Assembly (NCBI GenBank): GCA_945877405.1
Contig: CAMCSA010000023.1
Coordinates: 1 to 35,250, forward strand
Reading direction: 5' to 3'
Origin: an uncultured Erysipelotrichaceae bacterium
Lineage (GTDB): Bacteria > Bacillota_I > Bacilli_A > Erysipelotrichales > Erysipelotrichaceae
DNA length: 35,250 bases
In this document: positions 28,933 to 35,250 of the stretch, in pieces
Layout: each line of letters opens with the position of its first letter
How positions within the stretch are numbered: the first letter of the stretch is position 1
Made by a program: the position numbers and the translations under genes
Notes under the pieces: generated by a model
What the model was told of the DNA's origin: nothing
Database searches by the model: none
The model's input: the letters and a program-made list of their open reading frames with translations, nothing else

Positions 28933-29634
28933 CTAGTGGAATACTTCTGTATTGACGGAAGGCTTGATGCGTTTGGCTGTAACGCATAACCTCTTGTTGT
29001 TGATTCCGAGTGGAACACATGTAATCAGTGTGCATAGGGATGAACCTGGATTGCGTGTATACCACGATAAATCATCCGGATCTGTTTGAAGAACAGATAT
29101 GACGGTATATGCCATTTCCCGATTGAGTACAGTGATGGAAAAGGTATCTCCAATCTTCATGGATGGAAGGTCTGTAAACATTCTGGCTGTAGAGAGTCCG
29201 CTATGTGCAGTGAATACGGTATGTGTATTCAGCTCACCTGTAGGCAGATCTGACCATTCACAATGACCTGCTCCATTTTGAAGAGTTGTGTTATCTGTAC
29301 CATGATATACAGGTAATGTAATTCTGATGGATGGAATGGAGATTTCAGCCATCATTCCATTTCCATCCAGATTAAGCAGATTATTGTATTCATTCAATTG
29401 GATTTGAGATAAAGAGGTAATTGAATGATCGGATGCGAGAGTCTGATTGTACTCTCTGCATTGGACAAGCATCCTGTTTTTCTGTTCCTTGTGTAACTGT
29501 TGCGCTGAAAGGTGATGGCTTGAAATAATATAAGCCTGTTTGCTTTCAACGATATATGGAATGAAGATTAGAAATGAGAAGATCAGAACAGATACAGTAA
29601 TCAGAATGTATCCGATTCTCTGATATATTTTCAT
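28933..29634 (-). CDS. Class C-like (pilin) sortase
   Basis: A 233-aa membrane-anchored transpeptidase with one N-terminal membrane segment (ILITVSVLIFSFLIFIPYIV). Sortase-fold motifs are complete: GAGHCEWSDLPTGELNTHTV, catalytic His144 in FTAHSGL, catalytic Cys206 in LITCVPLG and Arg215 in NNKRLCVTAKR. The LPTG...NTHTVFTAHSGL region matches class C (pilus-polymerising) sortases, but no C-terminal membrane helix is present. It would join pilin subunits through the LPASG signal of the gene before it. The start is ATG 29634-29632, which overlaps the pilin stop as ATGA, indicating translational coupling; an upstream in-frame ATG at 29688 inside the pilin gene is rejected. Confidence 0.88.
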   Translation of the reverse strand: MKIYQRIGYILITVSVLIFSFLIFIPYIVESKQAYIISSHHLSAQQLHKEQKNRMLVQCREYNQTLASDHSITSLSQIQLNEYNNLLNLDGNGMMAEISIPSIRITLPVYHGTDNTTLQNGAGHCEWSDLPTGELNTHTVFTAHSGLSTARMFTDLPSMKIGDTFSITVLNREMAYTVISVLQTDPDDLSWYTRNPGSSLCTLITCVPLGINNKRLCVTAKRIKPSVNTEVFH

Positions 29635-31070
29635 ACATGTCTGCGGTGATGGAGTACAAGGAAGATTCCAGCTACCATAGTAATACATCCTGTGATCGCT
29701 AAAACAAGGAAACTGGAAGAACCGGAAGCAGGCAATGTAATACCAGGCTTATTGACAATAATGAATCCACCATTAACGGTTGTACCACTGACTGTACCGG
29801 TATTGTTGCCATCGACGGTGATTTCCTCGCGGTGTGTCAGTTTCTGATACCCTTTTGGTGCCTGCACTTCTTCGATATAATACTTGCCTGTAGCCAGACC
29901 TTTGATATGCCAGCTTGATAGTATGATATCTTCTGTACCAGTTGGGTCAGAAATAAGATAATTATCATTCACGTTTTTGAATCTCAAAGCTGTTCCACCA
30001 GCAGATTCTCTGTAGACACGGATGATTGCATCATTCAGTACTTTGTTTTGAGAGCCCGCTTTTGTGATTGTGATCTTTGTTGTTTCGATGAACAGTGTCT
30101 GAGTTGATGTCTGGTTGGAATATTGGAATGTGATGGTATTTTCATTCACATCTCCCTGATTGTTAATAACCTTAGCATCTTTAGAAAGGATTGCCTGATA
30201 ATCAATTGTCAGCATGTCTGTTTCTGCAAGCGTCGATACAAAGGTGTCTGAGAATGTGATTGTCAGTTTTCTGTCGTTGGTGTCTGAAACTGTCTGGGTA
30301 TAAGAAGTGCTGTCAACTGCTTGTGGTGTTTCACCAGAACGGGTAAGGGTAACATTCACACCTGATATTGAATGCAGATAGGTCAGATCAGAAACAATGT
30401 TCATGGCCTTGTTGTTACCTTTTCCAGGTGTGATCTGAATCTGATAATAGACAGGGTCATTGATTGTACCACTGATTTTCTGATCCGTGAATGCATCTTC
30501 TACTCTGCTTTTCTGAACTGCTTTGAATGATGGTACAGTGTTCTTTTCATTGATGGAAATATTTGGGGTGGTTGATTCCAACATGATATATGAGCCTGCT
30601 GAGCTGGAAAGCCAGTAGTAGCCAAATGAGACACTGTTCCATTGAATTGTTTCACCAACAGCACATGAGTTTGCATCCAGGCTTGCAGAACTGATTGCAC
30701 GCCCGCCAAGCAGGGATTCCTTGCTTTTGAAGAAGTCTGATATGCGTGGATCTGTGCTGGAATAATCGGATTTATAGGTTACAACATACTCATCCGTGCT
30801 CATGATCTGTGTCAGTATAAATGGACTTTCTTCAGAAATCAGTGCATCAAAGAATAGATCTGATGCCTGCCTTTTGTATGTTGGTGCAGTTAAAGAACCT
30901 GAATAGGTCAGGTCAAACACTTTATAAAGCTGGTATTTTTCACCGATAATGGCATTGTTTACAAAAATGTTTCCTGATTCATCTGCGAGTATTTCGACAA
31001 ATGGAATGATACAAAAAGATACTACGAAAGAAACTGCTAACGCAAATGCGCGCTTAAAAAACGAAAACAT
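29631..31070 (-). CDS. Isopeptide-forming fimbrial pilin with LPASG sorting signal
   Basis: A 479-aa secreted, cell-wall or pilus-linked protein. It has a signal peptide (about 1-29), an N-terminal pilin domain (IFVNNAIIGEKYQLYKVFDL), a middle domain from about 185 (DPVYYQIQITPG, then SISGVNVTLT and a TIDYQAIL strand), and a SpaA/Cna-B-like C-terminal domain (ITITKAGSQNKVLNDAIIRV) with the E-box YYIEEVQAPKGY (397-408), typical of internal isopeptide bonds. It ends with LPASG (446-450), a hydrophobic helix and HHRRH. Ser at position 4 replaces the Thr of LPxTG. No YPK-type pilin lysine motif is evident. AAGGAG lies 6 nt before the ATG. With its coupled sortase it forms a minimal pilus operon, with no separate tip or anchor pilin in the window. 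Confidence 0.88.
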   Translation of the reverse strand: MFSFFKRAFALAVSFVVSFCIIPFVEILADESGNIFVNNAIIGEKYQLYKVFDLTYSGSLTAPTYKRQASDLFFDALISEESPFILTQIMSTDEYVVTYKSDYSSTDPRISDFFKSKESLLGGRAISSASLDANSCAVGETIQWNSVSFGYYWLSSSAGSYIMLESTTPNISINEKNTVPSFKAVQKSRVEDAFTDQKISGTINDPVYYQIQITPGKGNNKAMNIVSDLTYLHSISGVNVTLTRSGETPQAVDSTSYTQTVSDTNDRKLTITFSDTFVSTLAETDMLTIDYQAILSKDAKVINNQGDVNENTITFQYSNQTSTQTLFIETTKITITKAGSQNKVLNDAIIRVYRESAGGTALRFKNVNDNYLISDPTGTEDIILSSWHIKGLATGKYYIEEVQAPKGYQKLTHREEITVDGNNTGTVSGTTVNGGFIIVNKPGITLPASGSSSFLVLAITGCITMVAGIFLVLHHRRHV

Positions 31071-31342
31071 GTTTTACTCCTTCCGGATTCATTGATCCTA
31101 AATTATGATGTTGTTTTCTACTGCTTCTTATAATGCTTCTTTTCTTCCTGATCTACTGCACGAATCGCCAGGGGAGGCCAATCTACCCGGTTTCATCGAT
31201 TATTGTATGAAATCGTATGGAATACCCCAAAGTCATACAAGAGCAAACGTACATGTACATTTCGTGAAACTCTAGCTCATTGATATTATAAAGGAAAGAT
31301 ATATATTTTAGCAATAAGAATATAGCAGTTTGAAGATCAAAA
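31071..31342 (-). other. Long untranslated leader of the pilin operon
   Basis: About 275 nt lie between the predicted start of transcription and the pilin ATG. No credible gene is seen on either strand; a short open frame on the minus strand (31183-31371) has no ribosome site and mixed composition. I compared it by eye with known riboswitch cores (c-di-GMP, TPP) and saw no match. Its length leaves room for RNA control or for a lost small gene. Confidence 0.35.
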
Positions 31343-31411
31343 TATGGCATAAATATGCCGCATGTGAGCAATTGTTGTCAAATGTGATTAAATGTGATTA
31401 AATGTGTTTGC
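31343..31411 (-). promoter_or_regulatory. Candidate pilin promoter with 10-bp direct repeats and a dyad
   Basis: On the minus strand three copies of TCACATTTAA-like sequence (plus-strand ATGTGATTAA, with starts near 31382, 31392 and 31402) repeat every 10 bp. The last runs into a perfect TTGACA -35 (complement of 31376-31381). CATATT, 18 bp further, is a weak -10. GGCATA-AA-TATGCC (31345-31358) is a perfect dyad over the -10. The geometry suggests an activator bound on one DNA face plus a second regulator at the dyad. Confidence 0.5.
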
Positions 31412-31489
31412 ATGTAATGGTGTAACGGTGTCATTTTTAGGAAAAAATCATTGATGAATGAATCATATTTAAGTTTGATGAAACATAAT

Positions 31490-31511
31490 AAAAAACGACA
31501 ACAGTGTCGTT
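31490..31511 (-). terminator. Minus-strand terminator without an obvious gene
   Basis: AACGACA (31494-31500) pairs perfectly with TGTCGTT (31505-31511) over ACAG. On the minus strand it is followed by TTTTTTATT. It may insulate the pilin promoter from transcription entering from the tetR side. Confidence 0.65.
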
Positions 31512-31580
31512 GTTTCAGTCATTCCTGCAACAATGTACAACAGTAAGCAATAACAGGAAATTATGGACAACATCATTTCA

Positions 31581-31609
31581 TTGACTACCGATCGGAAGGT
31601 TGCTATAAT
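31581..31609 (+). promoter_or_regulatory. tetR promoter with an internal palindrome
   Basis: TTGACT (31581-31586), a 17-bp spacer and a perfect TATAAT (31604-31609) form a strong sigma-A promoter. The spacer holds the palindrome CCGATCGG (31588-31595), placed so that a bound repressor would block RNA polymerase. A related 12-bp palindrome lies at 32884-32895 before the next genes. Confidence 0.75.
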
Positions 31610-31656
31610 GGCGGTGCAGATGAAACACAAGGATACGATACGAAGGAGGTCTGTGT

Positions 31657-32265
31657 ATGGAGAGGGGAAATACAAAGAATGAAATACTGGATGCTGCATT
31701 GCAGCTGTTTTCTGTACAGGGATATGATGCTACATCCATTTCTCAGATTGCTGATGCTGTAGGAATCCGTAAGGCATCGCTTTACAGCCACTTTGCATCA
31801 AAGCAGGCAATTCTGGATACACTTCTGGATACAGCCTTACAACAATACGAAGAACATTCCGTATTTGCTGGTAAGAACTGGGAAAAGGATCCATCCGGAC
31901 TGCCTGAAAACAGTGATGCTGCAGTCAAGATGGTTCAGGGACAGCTGAAGTATATTCTGCATGATCCTCTGATTCAAAGAGGAAGAAAGATGCTTGTTAT
32001 TGAACAGTTCCGTAACAGCAGGCTGGCTGAAATCCAGACAAGGCAGAACTATACAGATATCATGACTTACTTTACAGGCATGATCAGATGCCTGATTGAT
32101 CATGATGTACTCAAAGATGAGGATCCACAGATGATGGCTGCTCAGTTCTGTCTGCCGATAACCGTATGGCTGCAGTTATGTGATCGTGAACCTGAAAAAG
32201 AAGAGGAAGTTATGGATCTGGTGGAGAAACACATCCGTCAGTTTTACAGGCTGTATCGGAAATGA
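31657..32265 (+). CDS. TetR/AcrR-family transcriptional regulator
   Basis: A 202-aa regulator with the TetR N-terminal HTH at about 10-55 (EILDAALQLFSVQGYDATSI, then SQIADAVGIRKASLYSHFAS). The C-terminal ligand domain is helical and unassigned. AAGGAGG lies 7 nt before the ATG. The promoter upstream contains a palindrome in the spacer, consistent with self-repression. It is 23 bp from the nitroreductase gene and cotranscribed with it. TetR proteins of this type usually lose DNA binding on contact with a toxic or redox-active small molecule, which fits a nitroreductase partner. Confidence 0.88.
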   Translation: MERGNTKNEILDAALQLFSVQGYDATSISQIADAVGIRKASLYSHFASKQAILDTLLDTALQQYEEHSVFAGKNWEKDPSGLPENSDAAVKMVQGQLKYILHDPLIQRGRKMLVIEQFRNSRLAEIQTRQNYTDIMTYFTGMIRCLIDHDVLKDEDPQMMAAQFCLPITVWLQLCDREPEKEEEVMDLVEKHIRQFYRLYRK

Positions 32266-32288
32266 AGGTGCTGAAAGGGTGATGAGGT

Positions 32289-32825
32289 TTGAATGTACTA
32301 GAAGCAATCAGAAAACGACACAGTTATCGTGGAAAGTACAGCCAGCTGCCAATCAGCAGGGATGATCTGAAAACAATCATGGAGGCAGGTCTTGCCGCTC
32401 CATCTGGATGTAACATGCAGACGGTTTCTTTCATTGGGGTAGATGATCCCGAAGTTATGAAACAGTTACTGCAGGTCATTGATCCTCCTGTAGCAGAAAC
32501 CGCTCCTGCAGCAGTCTGTGTCCTAACAAAAAGGATTCCAGCTTATCGGGATAAATGCTTTGCTGTACAGGATTATTCTGCTGCAATTAAAAACATGCTT
32601 CTTGCAGTAGTGGAGCTTGGCTATCAAAGTTGCTGGTATGAAGGGCATATCACAGATGATGATCATATGAATGATCGGATGGCAAAGATACTCCATGTGC
32701 CGCATGAATATGAGCTTGTTTGTTTTCTGCCGATCGGGATCGGAGAAAAACAGCCTGTGTGCGTTGAGAAAAAACCATTCGAACAACGAGCCTGGTTCAA
32801 TTCTTTTCAGGCAGAATCCAAATGA
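32289..32825 (+). CDS. Nitroreductase family flavoprotein
   Basis: A 178-aa FMN-dependent oxidoreductase. The N-terminal FMN-phosphate motif is EAIRKRHSYRGKYS, with APSGCNMQTVSFIGV as the second conserved block. The C-terminal part has AIKNMLLAVVELGYQSCWYE and PIGIGEKQP. It is slightly short for the family. It would reduce nitro, quinone or related compounds with NAD(P)H. It starts with TTG 32289; AAAGGGTG is about 7 nt upstream and no ATG lies in frame near it. It is the second gene of the tetR transcript, which an imperfect terminator at 32833 may partly stop. Confidence 0.82.
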   Translation: MNVLEAIRKRHSYRGKYSQLPISRDDLKTIMEAGLAAPSGCNMQTVSFIGVDDPEVMKQLLQVIDPPVAETAPAAVCVLTKRIPAYRDKCFAVQDYSAAIKNMLLAVVELGYQSCWYEGHITDDDHMNDRMAKILHVPHEYELVCFLPIGIGEKQPVCVEKKPFEQRAWFNSFQAESK

Positions 32826-32832
32826 TATAGAT

Positions 32833-32895
32833 GCGGGTATGGCCGCTAAGGCATAGCCGCTGTATTTTTACTCGTCAAAACAACCGATCGATTGG
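32833..32895 (+). promoter_or_regulatory. Imperfect terminator followed by a candidate TetR operator
   Basis: GCGGGTATGGCC (32833-32844) pairs with GGCATAGCCGC (32850-32860), with one mismatch and a bulge, then TATTTTTA: a leaky terminator. CCGATCGATTGG (32884-32895) is a near-perfect 12-bp palindrome sharing ACCGATCG with the tetR promoter site. It lies 13 nt before the start of the 50-aa gene. Confidence 0.5.
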
Positions 32896-32908
32896 AAGGG
32901 AGTGTTAT

Positions 32909-33061
32909 ATGGGAGAGGACATACGAAAAGCATGGATCAGTCACAACAGGAAAACAGTCTCATTCCACGCGATGGCTGATAGTATAGTGATTGAAAAAGA
33001 AGAAAGTCAGTTCTGGGATCTGATCTGTGAGCTGATCAGTAAAGGATATCGGATTATGTAA
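32909..33061 (+). CDS. Very small protein (50 aa)
   Basis: It starts at ATG 32909 (MGEDIRKAWISHNRKT) with AAGGGAG 6 nt upstream, and ends at TAA 33059-33061. The sequence is soluble and mixed in charge (SFHAMADSIVIEKEESQFWD, then LICELISKGYRIM). No signal peptide, double-glycine leader or membrane segment is seen. I do not recognise it. The ribosome site, tight spacing to the next gene and the operator-like palindrome just upstream argue that it is real. A longer upstream reading of the same frame has no ribosome site. Confidence 0.65.
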   Translation: MGEDIRKAWISHNRKTVSFHAMADSIVIEKEESQFWDLICELISKGYRIM

Positions 33062-33074
33062 AGGAGATACGATT

Positions 33075-33251
33075 ATGGTGACAAAGTCAATTCAGGAAAT
33101 CACAACAGTTGTATTAAAGGCAGTCACATTGGCAATGGGTGTTACTGTAGTGGTGTTATCATGCCTGAACGCAATCACAGCAGATACGGCAATTGTTCTA
33201 CTGGGGATTGGGTTAGCCTGTGCTGGTGCGGCAATGATGGGAAAGCAGTGA
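33075..33251 (+). CDS. Small two-helix membrane protein (58 aa)
   Basis: ATG 33075 with AAGGAG 8 nt upstream gives MVTKSIQEITTVVLKAVTLA and continues through a hydrophobic segment (VTVVVLSC) and a second one (AIVLLGIGLACAGAAMM), ending GKQ. Two membrane helices with short ends are predicted. It is too short for common gene-length cut-offs. Its TGA stop (33249-33251) overlaps a GTG at 33248 that could start the CPBP protease gene, so the two would be translationally coupled. Function is unknown; a partner subunit or a peptide handled by the protease is possible. Confidence 0.7.
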   Translation: MVTKSIQEITTVVLKAVTLAMGVTVVVLSCLNAITADTAIVLLGIGLACAGAAMMGKQ

Positions 33252-33904
33252 ATCATACAGAAAGTATTATCATGGGGCAGAAACTGAAACGTCAAAGAAT
33301 CATGACAGCTGTTCAGATCGTTTTTCTGCTTGTTGCTTCCGCTGTGATCCGTTATCTGATCAGACAGATCATTTTCCTGTATGCAGGACATACAGAGTTT
33401 CTGGATCGCATGGGATCATTGTCAGCTGATCTTGTTCTGATAGGAATTTTGATTGTGGTTGCTGGAAAGAGCAGGATCGGATTATCAGTTGTGCCAAAGA
33501 CACTGTCCTGGCATTATGTTGTGATGGAAGTTATCTTTGCAATTGGTGTCTGGGGCAACAGCCCGCAGAGTCTGCAGAGTGCACTTGTGTTAATCTATGC
33601 AGGTGTAATCACACCTGTATTTGAAGAAATGCTGTTTCGTGGATATATCTGGAATCGCATCCATCAGGTATGCAGTAACAGATGGATCGTATATATAATT
33701 GTAACCGTTCTGTTTGGAATATGGCATATTGCATATACGGATTCAATTGCCTATCGGATCAGTGATGGACTGTATTCCATCATGATCTGGAAAGTCATTA
33801 CAGGGATGTGCTTTGGAGTACTGTTAGGTGCAGTGAGAATGAAAAGTGATAACTGTTTTGCGACCATGCTTGTACATGGTACATGGAATCTTTTCACAAG
33901 ATAA
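33248..33904 (+). CDS. CPBP (CAAX/Abi) intramembrane metalloprotease
   Basis: A 218-aa integral membrane protein with several helices (MTAVQIVFLLVASAVIRYLI, LVLIGILIVVAG, IVYIIVTVLFGIW). The CPBP/Rce1-like active-site motifs are present: EEMLFRGYIW (the EExxxR motif), FGIWHIAY (FxxxH) and HGTWN near the end. Relatives cleave prenylated proteins or peptides, confer bacteriocin immunity, or have a phage-exclusion role. The start is uncertain: GTG 33248 gives a 4-nt GTGA overlap with the 58-aa gene and has GGGAAAG upstream; ATG 33272 (210 aa) lacks a good ribosome site. It belongs to the small-protein operon. Confidence 0.82.
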   Translation: MNHTESIIMGQKLKRQRIMTAVQIVFLLVASAVIRYLIRQIIFLYAGHTEFLDRMGSLSADLVLIGILIVVAGKSRIGLSVVPKTLSWHYVVMEVIFAIGVWGNSPQSLQSALVLIYAGVITPVFEEMLFRGYIWNRIHQVCSNRWIVYIIVTVLFGIWHIAYTDSIAYRISDGLYSIMIWKVITGMCFGVLLGAVRMKSDNCFATMLVHGTWNLFTR

Positions 33905-33933
33905 AATAGGTATGAATCAAAGGAGATAATAGG

Positions 33934-34500
33934 ATGAAAGTTACTTATGAACATAAACCGGCAATAACATTGATCGGTTATTCTACATCCATTCATCCAG
34001 AAGAAGGATATCAGAAATGTCCGGAATTCTGGAATCTGGAATATGCACAGAAATATGCAAGGTTATGGCAGACAATGGAGCCGGAAACACCGGTTGAAAA
34101 GGCAATTCTGGAAAATGGAATCGGTATGTTTGCAATCTGCGATGAAAAGGAAGGATCGTTTGATTATTGGATTGCCGGATTATATAAAGGTGGGGAAGTT
34201 CCAGAAGGACTGAAGCTTTTCACCTTTGAAGAAAGTTATTGGGCTGTTTTTTCTTCAAAGGGCCCATTACCGGATTCCCTGCAGAAATTGAATACAGAAG
34301 TCTGGCAACAATGGTATCCAAACGAAGGAAAGAAGTACATGGGCAATGGAAATGCCATGCTGGAAGTATATTCTGCAGGTGACATGCAGAGTGCGGATTA
34401 TGAATGTGAAATCTGGATTCCGATCATCAGGCAGGATGACACTTCTGAAATCGTAACGGAAATGACGATGATTGGTATACTGTCAACTACCCGGCAATGA
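33934..34500 (+). CDS. GyrI-like small-molecule-binding protein
   Basis: A 188-aa cytoplasmic protein of the GyrI-like/AraC effector-binding (BacR) type: MKVTYEHKPAITLIGYSTSI at the N-terminus, then GIGMFAICDEKEGSFDYWIA, FEESYWAVFSSKGPLPDSLQ, LNTEVWQQWYPNEG, and the terminal CEIWIPI strand. Stand-alone GyrI-like proteins bind amphipathic drugs and some hydrolyse toxic small molecules. AAAGGAG lies 10 nt before the ATG. It is 29 bp from the CPBP gene and is the last gene of the TetR-headed cluster, fitting a xenobiotic or envelope-stress response. Confidence 0.85.
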   Translation: MKVTYEHKPAITLIGYSTSIHPEEGYQKCPEFWNLEYAQKYARLWQTMEPETPVEKAILENGIGMFAICDEKEGSFDYWIAGLYKGGEVPEGLKLFTFEESYWAVFSSKGPLPDSLQKLNTEVWQQWYPNEGKKYMGNGNAMLEVYSAGDMQSADYECEIWIPIIRQDDTSEIVTEMTMIGILSTTRQ

Positions 34501-34657
34501 ATTGCCAGGCTTGAAGAGAATGATCCAAGGATCATTCGCATCAACTTACCCGGATACAGCGATTCCTACAGTAACGATGCTACTGTATTTCTCTGCCAGT
34601 TAAGGGGCTGTTATCATAGCGAGTTGCCAGCTATGAGACAGGATTTACTGTCATACT
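34501..34657 (-). ncRNA. Hairpin-rich tnpB 3' region: candidate omega RNA and element end
   Basis: Between the GyrI-like gene and the tnpB stop are at least four hairpins: GAATGATCC/GGATCATTC (34518-34537), CAGTA/TACTG (near 34568-34587), CATAGC/GCTATG (near 34615-34636) and GACAG/CTGTC (near 34639-34654). IS200/IS605 and IS607 elements carry a structured right end downstream of tnpB that forms the guide-bearing omega RNA. The minus-strand transcript through here, starting within tnpB, is the candidate. The exact end of the element could not be set. Confidence 0.45.
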
Positions 34658-35250
34658 CTAGTTAAGAGATATCGGTATACCGGATTCTTTCAGATAAAGA
34701 AGTCCGGTATTTTTGATGTTTATTGCCGCATTCAGATCTCGTATGTGATGTGTTCCACACTCAGGACATGTCCATTCTTCAACACCCAATGCAATATGGT
34801 CATCACCTGTGCATACATAACCACAGGAAGAACATGTCTGTGTGGTATTCTTTGGATTAACAAGAATACAGATTCTGCCATGCTTTGTGGCACACCATTC
34901 CAGCTGAGTCAGGAACATACGCCATCCACTGTCAGCTATGGCTTTTGCGACTCTGTGGTTTTTCATCAGATTTCTGACTTTCAGATCTTCCGCAAACAGG
35001 AAATCGTGGTTTTTAACTTCTCTGTCAGCTGTTTTTCTGATAAAGTCTTTTCTCTGATTTGCCACATGTTTGTGTATTTCAGCCAGCTTCTGACGCTGTT
35101 TCTGGTAGTTCTTTGATTCGCTCAGTTTTCTGTTATCTTTCTTTGCACATTCTTGCATTCTGGATAACTTCCTTTGTGCTTTCTTCAGCTTCTTTTCAGA
35201 TTTCTTCAGATACTTTGGCGTATCAATTACAGTTCCATCAGAATCTGTAA
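34658..35250 (-). CDS. tnpB: TnpB, RNA-guided nuclease of an IS200/IS605-IS607 type element (5' end outside window)
   Basis: The last about 197 codons of tnpB are present and the frame stays open to the window edge, so the gene is partial. The RuvC first motif is visible only as its tail (DSDGTVIDTPKYLKKSEKKL). The Lys-rich bridge region follows, then the catalytic Glu in FLFAEDLKVRNL, the zinc ribbon CSSCGYVC...CPECG, and the last catalytic Asp in HIRDLNAAINI. All catalytic features in the visible part are intact. TnpB with its omega RNA cuts DNA next to a short target-adjacent motif and helps the transposon persist. No tnpA is inside the window; it may lie beyond the edge or be absent. Confidence 0.9.
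   Translation of the reverse strand, partial: TDSDGTVIDTPKYLKKSEKKLKKAQRKLSRMQECAKKDNRKLSESKNYQKQRQKLAEIHKHVANQRKDFIRKTADREVKNHDFLFAEDLKVRNLMKNHRVAKAIADSGWRMFLTQLEWCATKHGRICILVNPKNTTQTCSSCGYVCTGDDHIALGVEEWTCPECGTHHIRDLNAAINIKNTGLLYLKESGIPISLN

Noticed and set aside
10134-31357. GGCATAAATATGC shared between the region before the 86-aa gene and the pilin promoter dyad
   Set aside because: The match is only 13 bases and the first copy lacks the full symmetric arm, so a shared regulator is not supported.
31183-31371. 62-aa minus-strand frame in the pilin leader
   Set aside because: It has no ribosome site, overlaps the predicted promoter and shows no recognisable protein character.
31382-31411. 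Tandem ATGTGATTAA units as a CRISPR-like or satellite array
   Set aside because: There are only three 10-bp units with no spacers; they fit promoter-binding sites better.
33161-33271. N-terminal extension of the CPBP protease from ATG 33161
   Set aside because: It lies inside the 58-aa gene in another frame, has no ribosome site and lacks membrane-protein character.

Overview
The window is about 35 kb of moderately low-GC DNA with strong GGAGG-type ribosome binding sites, many U-tailed hairpin terminators, PTS sugar uptake, RpiR regulators, a sortase/pilin pair and a TnpB gene. This suggests a gut-type Firmicute. Erysipelotrichia (Holdemanella, Catenibacterium or Solobacterium-like) is my best guess from gene style only. 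No rRNA, tRNA or CRISPR array was seen.

Layout. 1-5.2 kb is a scarred, mobile-element-like region: a flavodoxin/ferredoxin (EFR1) gene, a frameshifted HTH/antitoxin-like relic, a tyrosine recombinase killed by one stop and one frameshift, a hipB-hipA toxin-antitoxin pair bracketed by two nearly identical 48-49 bp terminators, and a relic of a Cys-rich zinc-binding domain on the minus strand. 5.2-10.1 kb holds two tandem Old Yellow Enzyme-type FMN/Fe-S/FAD reductases and an AraC regulator. 10.2-11.4 kb holds an 86-aa unknown protein and a GNAT-MsrA fusion. 11.6-16.6 kb is an alpha-glucoside PTS locus: GH4 6-phospho-alpha-glucosidase, EIIBC, a convergent double-length RpiR regulator, and a divergent EIIA. 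16.6-18.3 kb is decayed: a NimA-like gene with a nonsense codon, an IS1595-like transposase relic and a gene fragment. 18.3-20.1 kb has a second RpiR regulator and a TSUP/TauE exporter.

20.4-28.6 kb is an accessory block. A small SAM methyltransferase overlaps a large protein with a nuclease-like N-terminus, SF2 helicase core and HTH. It is followed by a DUF4357 protein, an unknown protein coupled to a macro-DUF6508 protein, then a membrane Ser/Thr kinase divergent from an HTH-like protein, a two-repeat lipoprotein and a small membrane protein. 28.9-31.1 kb (minus) is a minimal pilus operon: an LPASG pilin translationally coupled to a class C-like sortase, with an unusual direct-repeat promoter. 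31.6-34.5 kb is a TetR-headed cluster with a nitroreductase, two very small proteins, a CPBP intramembrane protease and a GyrI-like protein. Similar palindromes occur in the tetR promoter and before the small genes. The window ends inside a tnpB gene with a hairpin-rich 3' region that could be its omega RNA and element end.

The best candidates for something undescribed are the methyltransferase/nuclease-helicase/DUF4357/macro block, the TetR-microprotein-CPBP cluster, the HTH-SIS-HTH-SIS regulator with an apparently leaderless mRNA, and the terminator-flanked hipBA cassette. All functional statements come from reading motifs by eye; no searches were run.
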